Below, piece by piece: positions 53,831-62,533 of a stretch of 64,000 nt of DNA. The first letter of the stretch is position 1; the number at the start of each line of letters is the position of its first letter. A program made the position numbers and the translations under genes. The stretch lies in assembly GCA_013376735.1 (NCBI GenBank), contig VINJ01000001.1, positions 496,001 through 560,000 of the forward strand. Direction: 5' to 3'. Below the pieces are notes generated by a model. The model saw only the letters and a program-made list of their open reading frames with translations, was not told where the DNA came from and made no database searches. Origin of the DNA: a bacterium Scap17 (GTDB taxonomy: Bacteria > Pseudomonadota > Gammaproteobacteria > Pseudomonadales > Halomonadaceae).

Positions 53831-54598
53831 ATGAGTGAGTGGATGGCAGCACTGCACGATTGGAATCTCGACCCTGCCGCCGCCGTTGCCAAGCAACGCG
53901 AAATGGCCACTCGACTGACGCTGACACCGCCCTGGGGATCAAGTCCCGACGCGTGGCCAGCGACCATCACCGGGGTTGATATCGGCTTCGAGGATGGGGG
54001 CGAGGTGACACGCGCGGCGGTGGTGACGCTGGATCTGGCGACGCTGGAGCCCCTCGAGCAGCAGCTGGTCCGTCAGCCGACCCGCATGCCCTATATTCCG
54101 GGTCTGCTGTCGTTTCGCGAGCTGCCCGCCGCCATCGCCGCCCTCGAATCGCTGGAGCGTCCGCCCGAATGCCTGATGGTGGACGGCCACGGCATCGCAC
54201 ACCCGCGCCGCCTGGGCGTGGCGGCGCATCTCGGCCTGTGGTGTGACCTGCCATCCTTCGGCGTGGCCAAGAAGCGCCTGTGCGGCAAGTATGGCGAACC
54301 GGGCGATGCGCGCGGTGACTGGGTCGCGCTGACGGATTGCGTGCGTGAAGCGGATGGCAAGCTCGGCATCATCGAGAATACTGAGCTGCCCAAACGCGAA
54401 CAGCGCAGCCAGCTGGGCGCCGTGCTGCGCTCACGCGCGAAGGTCAAGCCGGTATTCGTCTCGCCGGGCCAGCGCATGAATCTGGACACGGCGCTGGCGA
54501 TGACCCTGCACTGTCTGGGCAAGACCAAGCTGCCCGAGCCGACCCGACTGGCGGACCAGCTCGCCAGCCGCCGCCTCAAGCGGCTTCGTGATGCCTAG
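53831..54598 (+). CDS. nfi: Deoxyinosine 3' endonuclease (endonuclease V)
   Basis: The 255-residue DNA-repair enzyme nicks DNA one base 3' of deoxyinosine. Conserved features are the first catalytic Asp in ITGVDIGFED, the wedge motif PYIPGLLSFRE, VDGHGIAHPRRLGVAAHLG and the basic GVAKKRLCGKY. GAGGG is located before the ATG. It follows the PRC-barrel gene closely and converges on sbcC. Confidence 0.95.
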   Translation: MSEWMAALHDWNLDPAAAVAKQREMATRLTLTPPWGSSPDAWPATITGVDIGFEDGGEVTRAAVVTLDLATLEPLEQQLVRQPTRMPYIPGLLSFRELPAAIAALESLERPPECLMVDGHGIAHPRRLGVAAHLGLWCDLPSFGVAKKRLCGKYGEPGDARGDWVALTDCVREADGKLGIIENTELPKREQRSQLGAVLRSRAKVKPVFVSPGQRMNLDTALAMTLHCLGKTKLPEPTRLADQLASRRLKRLRDA

Positions 54599-54647
54599 CT
54601 GCCTCAAGCGGCTACGCTGAACCTGGCTTCGTGACGCCTGACCGCCG

Positions 54648-57600
54648 CTAGCCTTCGATCTCCAGTCGGCTCTGGCCGTTGCCCGAGGGGCGCACCGCGA
54701 TACGCACCGGAATGCGTTCATGCATCTCGGCCACGTGCGAGATGACCCCGACGCGACGGCCGCTGGCCTGCAGGCCATCCAACGCCTCCATCGCCAGGGC
54801 CAGCGAATCCGGGTCGAGGCTGCCGAAGCCTTCGTCGATGAACAGCGATTCGATGCGCAGCTCACCGGAGGCCATGCCCGCCAGGCCCAGCGCCAGCGCC
54901 AGCGAGACCAGAAAAGTCTCGCCGCCGGACAGCGAGTGCACGCTGCGCAGCTCGTCGCCCATCTCGGTGTCCACCACCACCAGTCCGAGCGGGCTGGCGC
55001 CGCGCGCCAGACGATAGCGGCGCACCAGATTGGCCAGATGCAGATTGGCATGCTCGATCAGACGCTCGAGGTTGAAGGCCTGGGCGATGGTGCGGAATTT
55101 GGCACCGCTGGCACTGCCGATCAGCTCCGACAGCGCGCCCCAGCGTTCATGGACTGCGCGGGCGCGGGCCAGCTGCTCGCCAAGTTCGGCGCTGCCGCTG
55201 CGGCGCTGATCATCATTGAGTATCGCCGCCTGCGCCGATTGATGGGCCTCGCGCACGGCAGTGAGCGGTGTCTTGAGCGCCGCGATCAGGCCGGCCAACG
55301 CCTCGCCAAGCGCGTGGGTATCTTCCGCGGGCCGTGGCTGCGCATCCTCCGGCGCACCAGCGTCTTCTTGCGGGAGCTGCACATGAGCCTGCAAGCGAGC
55401 ATGCAGCGCCAGTGCCTGCCGGGCCTGGGCGCGAATGACGCCCGTCTCTTCAGTCCCCGCCGCGCCGTCTCCCGCCACACCTTCTCCAGCGATACCTGCT
55501 CCTGACGTCTCCTCGGCGGGCGCTGCCAGCTGCTCGAGTACCGTCTGCCAGTTGGAGGTTCGAGCGGCCTGCCAGTGTTTGAACTGACGCGCATTGCGCT
55601 CCTCACGCAGGGCATCCGCGCGTGCGACGCGCTCGTGGGCGCTGCGCAGTTGCTGGCGCAGTGCCTGCAGCTCGTGATCCTCGACGGCCAGCAACTCCGC
55701 GATGCGCGCATCATCCAGAGCAGGGTTCGCTGCCTGCCAATGCGAGCGTTCGCTATCGAGCGAGTCCTGCTCCTCGCGCAGCTCCGTCTGGCGTTGCTGC
55801 AGGTTGGTCTGTTGCTGCGTCAGCTGCTGTTGCTGATCGTTCAGCTCCTGCAGTGCCTGACGCGCATCCTCTTGTTCGTTGCGCATCCGGGTGGTCAGCG
55901 ACTCGATCCAGTCGGACCAGTCGCTCACGCTGGCATGCTGCCGCTTGGGGTCCGCGCTCAGCTGCTGGGCAAGCGTGCCGCTGAGCTGCTCGATCTCGCG
56001 CGCCAGCGCAGTGATCTGCGTCTCGCACTGTTGAAGCTGAGCCTCGCCATGCTGGCATTGCGTCGTCAGCGTGGCGTGGCGTGTTGCCAGTGCCTGGCGT
56101 TGCTCACGCAGTGGCGTCAGTTGACGCAGTGTCGTCACCAGCGTGTTCTGGCGGGCGTCCAGCTCCCCAAGGCGCTGCTCGATCAGTTGCAGTGCGTGGG
56201 CAGCCGGCAATGTCGGCAAGGGTTCAAGCTGGGGGTGCTCTGACAGCGAGTGCCGGGCCAGAAGTTCGGTCAGCTTCGTCTGGCAGCTCTGCGCCTGCTG
56301 CTGCAGGCGTTGCAGCTCCGAGTGCAGCTGGGTCTGTTCCTGCTGCAGATAGCCGAGCTGCTGCTCGAGGCGGGCGTGCTCGTGACTGGCCGTCTCCATG
56401 GCTTGCTGTGCGGTGGCCGTGGCCTGGCGACGCTGGTCAAGGCGCTCGCGGGCCTGCTGTTCCAGCTGAGCGATCAGCGCCTCGGCCGGTGCGGCCTGGC
56501 CGGCGGCGGGGTGCTCGTGGCTGCCGCACACCGGGCACTCCTCGCCCTGAACCAGCCCGCGGCGCAGCGCCAGCACATTGTCGCTGCGTGCCAGACGCTC
56601 CTGCTCCTGCTGGCGGCGTTCGGCGTCTTCCTCGTGGCGCGCCTGGTCGCGGGCCTGCAATGCCTGCACCTGCCGGGCAGCCACATCGCGCAACGCCTGT
56701 TGCTGTCGGGGCAGCTGCTGCTCCAGCTCGACAAGACGCTGCTGCACTTCATCACGGCGGGCCAGACCAGTGATCTGCTCGCTGAGTACGGGCTTGAGCT
56801 CCAGTAGTGCATCGCGCTGACGTTGCAGCTGGTCACGATACTCTTCGGCATCGCGCAGCGGCTGGCCGGACTCGTCGACCAGCGTTGCCTGCAGCTGCTG
56901 GAGTTGCTGCTCCAGCTGCTGACGCTGGCGATCCTGCGCCTCGAGCTCCTGCTGATGTTGGCCGAGCGTGTCACGCAGGCGTTGCTGTTCACTCAGCTGG
57001 CTGGCGTGTGCTTCGCGTTGTTGCGCCAGTCGCGAGGCCAGCTGACGTGCCTCTTCAAGCTTCGGCAGCTGCTCGCCGCGCCAGGTCTCGCAGCGCTGCA
57101 TGCGTTCATCGGCAGCCTGCCTGGCGGCTCGGGCCTGCTCAACCCTGGGTGACAGGGTCTCTAGCTGCTGCTCCAGCTGGGCCAGTTGCGTGACCAGCTG
57201 CGCATGCTGCGGCGCGATCGCCTTGAGGCGCAGCAGGGCAGGGCGAATCGGCGCGAGGGCTTCCAGGGCGCTGAGTTTCTCGCGCTGACGGGAAAGATCA
57301 TCACCGACGGCGTGGGCCTCGGTCTGTTCCTGCTGCGCCTGACGCAGGGCCTGTTCGAGTTCGCCCGCCGTGGTGGTCCACTGGTGATAGGCCGTCATCG
57401 CATCATGCTGTGCGCTGAGTCGAGTCATGGCCGTCTGGCGCAGATGGACCTCCTCCTCGAGCGCCTGACGCTCCTGCGGGCTGGCCGGCAGCTGGCCTTC
57501 CAGCTTGCGTTCCAGTTCAGCGACGGCCTCGCGGGCGGCGCGCTCGCGCTCATGGGCGGCCATCGAGATCTCGGAGTAATGGCCGGTATCGGTCAGTTTC

Positions 57601-58187
57601 TCCAGCAACTCCGAGCGTTCATTGTCTTTGGCGCGCAGGAAGGCGCTGAACTCGCTCTGCGCCAGCAGCACGGCGCGGGTGAACTGCGCGAAATTCAGCC
57701 CCAGCCTGTCGATGATCAACGCCTTGGCGTCATTGTTGGTGGTGTTGAGGGTCTGAGCCGGCTGGGTGTCATCGCCGGTGGCCAGCAGCTGGAGATGTTG
57801 CCTGGCATTCTGCAGGCGGCCGCCGGGCTTGCCGCGTGCGCGGCTGACCGTCCAGCTGGCGCGATAGCGCAGCCCATCGCGGCCGATGAAATCCACCTCG
57901 GCCTTGCCTTCGCCGCAGCCACGCCGGAGCAGGCTGCGCGGGTCCTTGAGCGTCAGCTGATGCTCTCCGATGTCGGTCAGTTTACCGTCGCCCGGAGTCT
58001 GATCTAGGCGCGGCGTGGTGCCATAGAGCGCCAGACACAGGGCATCGAGCAGCGTGCTCTTGCCGGCCCCGGTGGGGCCGGTGATGGCGAACAGGCCGGC
58101 ATCGGACAGCGGCGCCTTCTCGAAGTCGACCTCATGCGTGCCGGCAAGCGATGCCAGGTTGTCGAGACGCAGGGCGAGAATCTTCAT
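54648..58187 (-). CDS. sbcC: Nuclease SbcCD subunit C
   Basis: The 1179-residue SMC/Rad50-type ATPase cuts hairpins and protein-blocked DNA ends with SbcD. The N-terminal head has Walker A TGPTGAGKSTLLDAL. Two long Gln/Glu-rich coiled coils flank the zinc hook ECPVCGSHEHP near residue 550. The C-terminal head holds the signature SLSGGETFLVSLALALG and Walker B ESLFIDEGFGSLD. The length is a little above the E. coli protein. Its ATG overlaps the sbcD stop by four bases. Part of the second coiled coil includes a Gly/Ala/Glu-rich insert (GAGIAGEGVAGDGAAGTEET). Confidence 0.95.
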   Translation of the reverse strand: MKILALRLDNLASLAGTHEVDFEKAPLSDAGLFAITGPTGAGKSTLLDALCLALYGTTPRLDQTPGDGKLTDIGEHQLTLKDPRSLLRRGCGEGKAEVDFIGRDGLRYRASWTVSRARGKPGGRLQNARQHLQLLATGDDTQPAQTLNTTNNDAKALIIDRLGLNFAQFTRAVLLAQSEFSAFLRAKDNERSELLEKLTDTGHYSEISMAAHERERAAREAVAELERKLEGQLPASPQERQALEEEVHLRQTAMTRLSAQHDAMTAYHQWTTTAGELEQALRQAQQEQTEAHAVGDDLSRQREKLSALEALAPIRPALLRLKAIAPQHAQLVTQLAQLEQQLETLSPRVEQARAARQAADERMQRCETWRGEQLPKLEEARQLASRLAQQREAHASQLSEQQRLRDTLGQHQQELEAQDRQRQQLEQQLQQLQATLVDESGQPLRDAEEYRDQLQRQRDALLELKPVLSEQITGLARRDEVQQRLVELEQQLPRQQQALRDVAARQVQALQARDQARHEEDAERRQQEQERLARSDNVLALRRGLVQGEECPVCGSHEHPAAGQAAPAEALIAQLEQQARERLDQRRQATATAQQAMETASHEHARLEQQLGYLQQEQTQLHSELQRLQQQAQSCQTKLTELLARHSLSEHPQLEPLPTLPAAHALQLIEQRLGELDARQNTLVTTLRQLTPLREQRQALATRHATLTTQCQHGEAQLQQCETQITALAREIEQLSGTLAQQLSADPKRQHASVSDWSDWIESLTTRMRNEQEDARQALQELNDQQQQLTQQQTNLQQRQTELREEQDSLDSERSHWQAANPALDDARIAELLAVEDHELQALRQQLRSAHERVARADALREERNARQFKHWQAARTSNWQTVLEQLAAPAEETSGAGIAGEGVAGDGAAGTEETGVIRAQARQALALHARLQAHVQLPQEDAGAPEDAQPRPAEDTHALGEALAGLIAALKTPLTAVREAHQSAQAAILNDDQRRSGSAELGEQLARARAVHERWGALSELIGSASGAKFRTIAQAFNLERLIEHANLHLANLVRRYRLARGASPLGLVVVDTEMGDELRSVHSLSGGETFLVSLALALGLAGMASGELRIESLFIDEGFGSLDPDSLALAMEALDGLQASGRRVGVISHVAEMHERIPVRIAVRPSGNGQSRLEIEG

Positions 58188-59599
58188 GCCTGACCTCCCT
58201 TGGCCTTGTCTGTCGAGGCTGTCTTGTCTATCGAAGCCGCCTTGCCGGCCTTGCGAGCGGGCCGGGTGGCTGGCTCGCCTTCGAGGCGCGTCTCGCGCGC
58301 GGCCTCGACCTCCTCGAGCAGCTGGGCGAAATCCTCGATCAGCGTCGGGTCCGGCTCACTGTCATAGGTGGCGAGATAGTGACGCTCGAACAGCCCCATC
58401 GGCCCCAGCTCATCGAGCTTCACGCCCTTCGGCGCGCGATGCTCGGCACTGGGCGCCGGGTAGCGGGTGGCCAGCTTGATCAGACGCAGCGGCGCGCCTT
58501 CCAGCAGTGCCTCGATACGGGCGCGCAGGTCGATCAGCGGGGCTTCCAGTTGCACGGTCACTTCCAGCCACGGCCAGCGTGTCGGCTCGAGATCCTCTTG
58601 CGCCTCGGCGACCAGCGCCGTGAGTTGAGTGGTGATCTCGGCCAGTGGCGCAGGCCCGACGCGCGTGAGAGCGACATGGCAGGGCACGCGATGCTCCTCG
58701 ACCTTCTCCAGGCTGTCATTGTTGAGCGTGACATCGAGAATGCGGTGACCGTAGTCGACCTCGGAGAAGTCCATCGCCAGCGGCGTGCCGCAATAGCGGA
58801 TGCGCTCCTCGCCGCCCACGCGTTGCGGGCGATGCAGGTGGCCCAGCGCCACATAGGCGATGTCGTCGGGGAACAGGCTGGTCGAGAGCGCCTCTTCGCC
58901 GCCCATCAGGATCGGGCGCTCGCTGTTCTCGGACACCTCGCCGTCACGCATGTGGGCATGACCCATGGCGATCAGCGCCTCGCCGGGTTGGCGGGCGGCA
59001 CGCGCAGCACTGACCAGCTGCTGGTGCACGCGGGCCACGCCGTCGCGGTAGGCCTCGCTGCGGGTGCGTTCGCCCTTGCCTGCTTCCCCTTCCTGCTCGG
59101 CTGGCTCGCCGCTGCTCAGGCCGGTGACCTCGGCCGGGCGCAGGAAGGGCACCGCCAGACACAGGGCGCGGCACTTGCCGTCACGATCGTGCAGAGGCAC
59201 CAGCAGATGCTGGCAGTCGAGACTGTGGGCATCGTCGCCGTCGGTGGAGTCATCCACCCAGCGCACGCGCCCCAGCGCATGGGTCTTGAGGCGGGCCAGC
59301 AGCGCGGCCGGCAGCTCGATGCGCGAGCCGGAATCGTGATTGCCGGCGATCATCACGATCTCCAGCGCCGCGTCCTGCTCGTGGGCGCGCACGATGAAGT
59401 CGTAGAGCAGCTCCTGGGCGGCCAGGCTCGGGTTGACCACATCGAACAGGTCTCCGGCGATCAGCAGCGCATCCGGCGCCAGAGTCTTGAGCTGCCCGAG
59501 CAGCCAGTCGAGAAAGGCAGCATGCTCGACGTGACGGCTCTGGCCGTGAAAGCTCTGGCCGAGATGCCAGTCGGAAGTGTGCAGGAAGCGGAAGCTCAC
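58184..59599 (-). CDS. sbcD: Nuclease SbcCD subunit D
   Basis: The 471-residue Mre11-type phosphoesterase has the metal-binding motifs FLHTSDWHLGQ, LIAGDLFDV, AGNHDSGSR and MGHAHMRDG. The start is a GTG at 59599 with AAGGA seven bases upstream, directly before SFRFLHTSDWH; an upstream ATG at 59800 would add 67 residues of Pro/Ala-rich sequence with no counterpart in the family. It is longer than E. coli SbcD because of insertions around residues 150-170 and a Lys/Ala-rich tail (RKAGKAASIDKTASTDKAK). It is the first gene of the sbcDC operon. Confidence 0.94.
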   Translation of the reverse strand: MSFRFLHTSDWHLGQSFHGQSRHVEHAAFLDWLLGQLKTLAPDALLIAGDLFDVVNPSLAAQELLYDFIVRAHEQDAALEIVMIAGNHDSGSRIELPAALLARLKTHALGRVRWVDDSTDGDDAHSLDCQHLLVPLHDRDGKCRALCLAVPFLRPAEVTGLSSGEPAEQEGEAGKGERTRSEAYRDGVARVHQQLVSAARAARQPGEALIAMGHAHMRDGEVSENSERPILMGGEEALSTSLFPDDIAYVALGHLHRPQRVGGEERIRYCGTPLAMDFSEVDYGHRILDVTLNNDSLEKVEEHRVPCHVALTRVGPAPLAEITTQLTALVAEAQEDLEPTRWPWLEVTVQLEAPLIDLRARIEALLEGAPLRLIKLATRYPAPSAEHRAPKGVKLDELGPMGLFERHYLATYDSEPDPTLIEDFAQLLEEVEAARETRLEGEPATRPARKAGKAASIDKTASTDKAKGGQA

Positions 59600-60031
59600 G
59601 ATGGGGTCCTTGCGAAGTCGTCTGGCCGGCGGCTGGGGCTGGAGCTGCGGATGGGGCAAAGCCGGGCCGGGTGAAATGCTGCCCAGTGTACGGTCTGGCT
59701 TCGCTGGGGCGGAAGAGGGCACGGCCTCAAGCCGCTCAAGGTGCGGCGCATTATCAGGCAGATGATCTGGATCAAGGCCTTCCACGGGCAAAATCGACAA
59801 AAGTCGCTACGCTGAAAGTCGAGGCCCTTGTCATTCACCGACAAGCCCGTGCGATGGCAGCGTGTGGGAGTTGCCTCAGCGAATCACATCAGCGGAGCAG
59901 CCCGCACGGGGCTTTCTTGCGCGCAGTCTTCTCAAGGACTTCGCAATGTCTTCAAGCTGACTTGGATAACAATCAGGCTGGTGACAGAGGATGCTGTTAC
60001 CGACGCCCAGAGATGACAGGAAGGATTCGAA
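59600..60031. other. Divergent region, sbcD / DUF1499 gene
   Basis: The 432 bp contain no supportable gene. AGCCCGCACGGGGCTTTCTT at about 59896-59915 resembles a weak plus-strand terminator, which would be orphan here. No clear promoter was assigned. Confidence 0.4.
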
Positions 60032-60451
60032 ATGCGCCAAGGTCTTTTTGCTTCACCTCGTCCCGACAATCTCGGCCTGCATGATGGCATGCTGGCTCCG
60101 GCCCCCAGCACCCCCAACGGGGTCAGTTCCCAGGCCACTGACAGCAAGCACTATGTCGCGCCACTCCCGATGCCGCAGGATTGCTGCGTCAGTGCGATGG
60201 AGAAGGTGCACAGCATCATAGAGTCCATGGGCCATGCTGAAATCATCAGCGAAGATGGCGGCTATCTGCACGCCGAGTTCCACACCCCCGTGCTGGGCTT
60301 CGTCGATGATGTGGAAATCGTCTGCAATGAAGAGGAGGGGGTCTGTCATGTGCGCAGCGTCTCACGCAGAGGGCATTCCGATCTCGGCAAGAACCGTCAG
60401 CGGGTCGAGGACATTCGCCAACGCCTGGAAGGCTGGGGCTACTGCAGCTGA
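60032..60451 (+). CDS. DUF1499 family protein
   Basis: The 139-residue protein carries the DUF1499 pattern in its C-terminal half: MEKVHSIIESMGHAEIISED, YLHAEFHTPVLGFVDDVEIV and VRSVSRRGHSDLGKNRQRVE. The domain has no established activity that I know of. The first 45 residues are variable, Pro/Ser-rich and without an export signal. AGGAAGG precedes the ATG at 60032. Family members in other bacteria are often lipoproteins or membrane proteins; this one appears cytoplasmic. Confidence 0.88.
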   Translation: MRQGLFASPRPDNLGLHDGMLAPAPSTPNGVSSQATDSKHYVAPLPMPQDCCVSAMEKVHSIIESMGHAEIISEDGGYLHAEFHTPVLGFVDDVEIVCNEEEGVCHVRSVSRRGHSDLGKNRQRVEDIRQRLEGWGYCS

Positions 60452-60990
60452 CGCTTGTCGATGAACCTGAGCTTGAATCCAGGACTCGTGCGTCGCCCGG
60501 CAGGGGAGGGAAGGTGACCCACTGCAGGACGCCCATCACATTCCCTCCCTCATTGCTTGAACTAGACAGAAAGACTTCCCCCCCCACCCCGGTTCGCCTT
60601 GTCGAGGCACCGGGGTCTTTCATGCCAACTCCTTGCAAGGCCGGCGTGATTTCCCGCAAGCCCCCTGCCAAACAGTGAGCGAACGCTACCCAGCCAAGGT
60701 CGCCTTTGCTACTCTGGGCGCGATACATGAAACGCATGACTGCATCGACCTGTATTGTGTTTTGTGCAATGCAGTGATGCGTCGTACGCTGGCAGGATTC
60801 CGCATGATCGCCACGCCTCCGGGGCAACCCCGGTGCTTTCAGTCATCATCAGCACGACTTCCGCTCCGTGATCGATGATGTCTCTCGACCGGATGATGTC
60901 TCTCCGACTGAAAGCCTCCAAGACAAGATGCGCGACGCGTGAATCACCCTTGACCATCGCTGGACACCAGCCCCCGCTAAACAGAGATCC
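60452..60990. other. Non-coding region upstream of the MHS transporter
   Basis: The 539 bp show a probable terminator at 60586-60619 and then about 370 bp leading to the transporter gene. Nothing reads as protein and no regulator site was recognised. Confidence 0.45.
60586..60619 (+). terminator. Probable terminator downstream of the DUF1499 gene
   Basis: Stem ACCCCGG / CCGGGGT, extended by GCCT / AGGC inside the loop, is followed by CTTTC. It lies about 135 bases after the stop codon. Confidence 0.6.
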
Positions 60991-62328
60991 ATGAACGATT
61001 CCGTCCCCGCAGCGGGCTCCGCCTCCGCTGCTCACGTTTTGCCCAACGAAAATTCGCTCAAGCGTGGTGACATCAAGGTGCTCGGTCTGTCCGCTCTCGG
61101 CGGCGCCCTCGAGTTCTATGACTTCGTCATCTTCGTATTCTTCGCCACCGTCGTCGGCCAGCTGTTCTTCCCGCCCGACATTCCCGAGTGGCTGCGTCAG
61201 GTGCAGACCTTCGGCATCTTCGCCGCCGGTTATCTGGCGCGCCCGCTGGGTGGCATCATCATGGCTCACTTCGGCGATACGCTGGGCCGCAAGAAGATGT
61301 TCACGCTGTCCATCTTCATGATGTCGCTGCCGACCCTGCTGATGGGCATGCTGCCGACCTATGCCGTCATCGGCATGTGGGCGCCGCTGCTGCTGATCAT
61401 CCTGCGTCTGTTCCAGGGCGCCGCGGTCGGCGGTGAGGTGCCGGGTGCCTGGGTGTTCGTCAGCGAGCACGTCGCACCGCGTCACAATGGCCTGGCCTGC
61501 GGCACGCTCTCGATGGGGCTGGTGGGGGGCATCCTGCTCGGCTCGCTGATGGCCAGCGCCATCAACAGTGTCTACACCCCGCAAGAGGTCAGTGATTTCG
61601 CCTGGCGGATTCCGTTCATCATCGGCGGCGTGTTCGGGCTGTTCTCGGTCTATCTGCGTCGCTGGTTGCACGAGACGCCGGTATTCGCCGAGATGCAGCA
61701 GAAGAAGGCGCTGGCCGCCGAGCTGCCCTTGAAGATGATCCTGCGGGAACAGCGTTCGGCGATTGCCGTGGCGATGGCGGTCACCTGGATTCTGACCGCT
61801 GCCATCGTGGTCGTGATCCTGATGACGCCGAGCCTGATCGCAGGCCTCGAGGGCCTGAGCCGCGCCGCGGCCTTCTCCGCCAACAGTCTGGCGATCGTGG
61901 CGGTATGCATCGGTTGCATCGCCTCCGGTTACATGGTCGATCGCATCGGCGCCGGCGTCACCCTGGTGCTGTGGAGCGCCTTGCTGGGCATCACCTACTG
62001 GGTCTTCCTCGCCACCATGCACTCAGACCCCAGCCTGCTGGTGCCGCTCTACTGCCTGACCGGCTTCAGCGTCGGCATCGTCGGCGCGGTGCCGAGCATC
62101 GCGATCCGCGGCTTCCCGCCGGCGGTGCGCTTCACTGGCCTGTCGTTCTCCTACAATGTCGCCTACGCCATCTTCGGTGGCTTCACGCCGATTCTGGTCT
62201 CGCTGATGATGACCGTCTCGCCGCTGTCGCCGACCTGGTACGTGGCGGCGCTGTCGCTGATGGGCGTGGTGCTCGGCCTGTGGCTGGCGATCAGCCCGCG
62301 CGGCCGCGAACTGATGCGCATCGTCTGA
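60991..62328 (+). CDS. MHS-family (metabolite:H+ symporter) MFS transporter
   Basis: The 445-residue inner-membrane protein has twelve predicted helices. MHS-type signatures are LGGALEFYDFVIFVFF, RPLGGIIMAHFGDTLGRKKM, GEVPGAWVFVSEH and the periplasm-side GFPPAVRFTGLSFSYNVAYAIFGG (shown as the segment GFPPAVRFTGLSF). Relatives carry proline/betaine, citrate, alpha-ketoglutarate or shikimate. Substrate cannot be chosen from sequence. The ribosome site is weak. It stands alone, with two tandem terminators after it. Confidence 0.9.
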   Translation: MNDSVPAAGSASAAHVLPNENSLKRGDIKVLGLSALGGALEFYDFVIFVFFATVVGQLFFPPDIPEWLRQVQTFGIFAAGYLARPLGGIIMAHFGDTLGRKKMFTLSIFMMSLPTLLMGMLPTYAVIGMWAPLLLIILRLFQGAAVGGEVPGAWVFVSEHVAPRHNGLACGTLSMGLVGGILLGSLMASAINSVYTPQEVSDFAWRIPFIIGGVFGLFSVYLRRWLHETPVFAEMQQKKALAAELPLKMILREQRSAIAVAMAVTWILTAAIVVVILMTPSLIAGLEGLSRAAAFSANSLAIVAVCIGCIASGYMVDRIGAGVTLVLWSALLGITYWVFLATMHSDPSLLVPLYCLTGFSVGIVGAVPSIAIRGFPPAVRFTGLSFSYNVAYAIFGGFTPILVSLMMTVSPLSPTWYVAALSLMGVVLGLWLAISPRGRELMRIV

Positions 62329-62353
62329 TCAGCGTGTCTGCTATCGCAGGATG

Positions 62354-62380
62354 AGAGGCAGGCCCTTGTGGCCTGCCTCT
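62354..62380 (+). terminator. First hairpin after the MHS transporter
   Basis: An 11-bp perfect stem AGAGGCAGGCC / GGCCTGCCTCT with loop CTTGT, 25 bases after the stop. It has no T-run of its own. Confidence 0.65.
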
Positions 62381-62385
62381 GCCTG

Positions 62386-62421
62386 AAAACGCGCATCACC
62401 CTCCGGGTGGTGCGCGTTTTT
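62386..62421 (+). terminator. Second, U-tailed terminator after the MHS transporter
   Basis: A 16-bp stem AAAACGCGCATCACCC with one wobble pair and loop TCC, followed by five Ts. It insulates recC from upstream transcription. Confidence 0.88.
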
Positions 62422-62533
62422 CGTTTGGGCCGGCGCCACGGCGACGCTAGGATAGAACCATTCATTGTCTCTTCCGCGCAGCGGCTTGCCACGGCCACGA
62501 TGGCCGGGTTGTCACTCCCAGCAGGATGCCCGC

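Noticed and set aside
59600-59800. 67-residue N-terminal extension of SbcD from an upstream ATG
   Set aside because: The extension is Pro/Ala-rich with no family counterpart. A GTG with a well-placed AAGGA sits directly at the conserved SFRFLHTSDWH.
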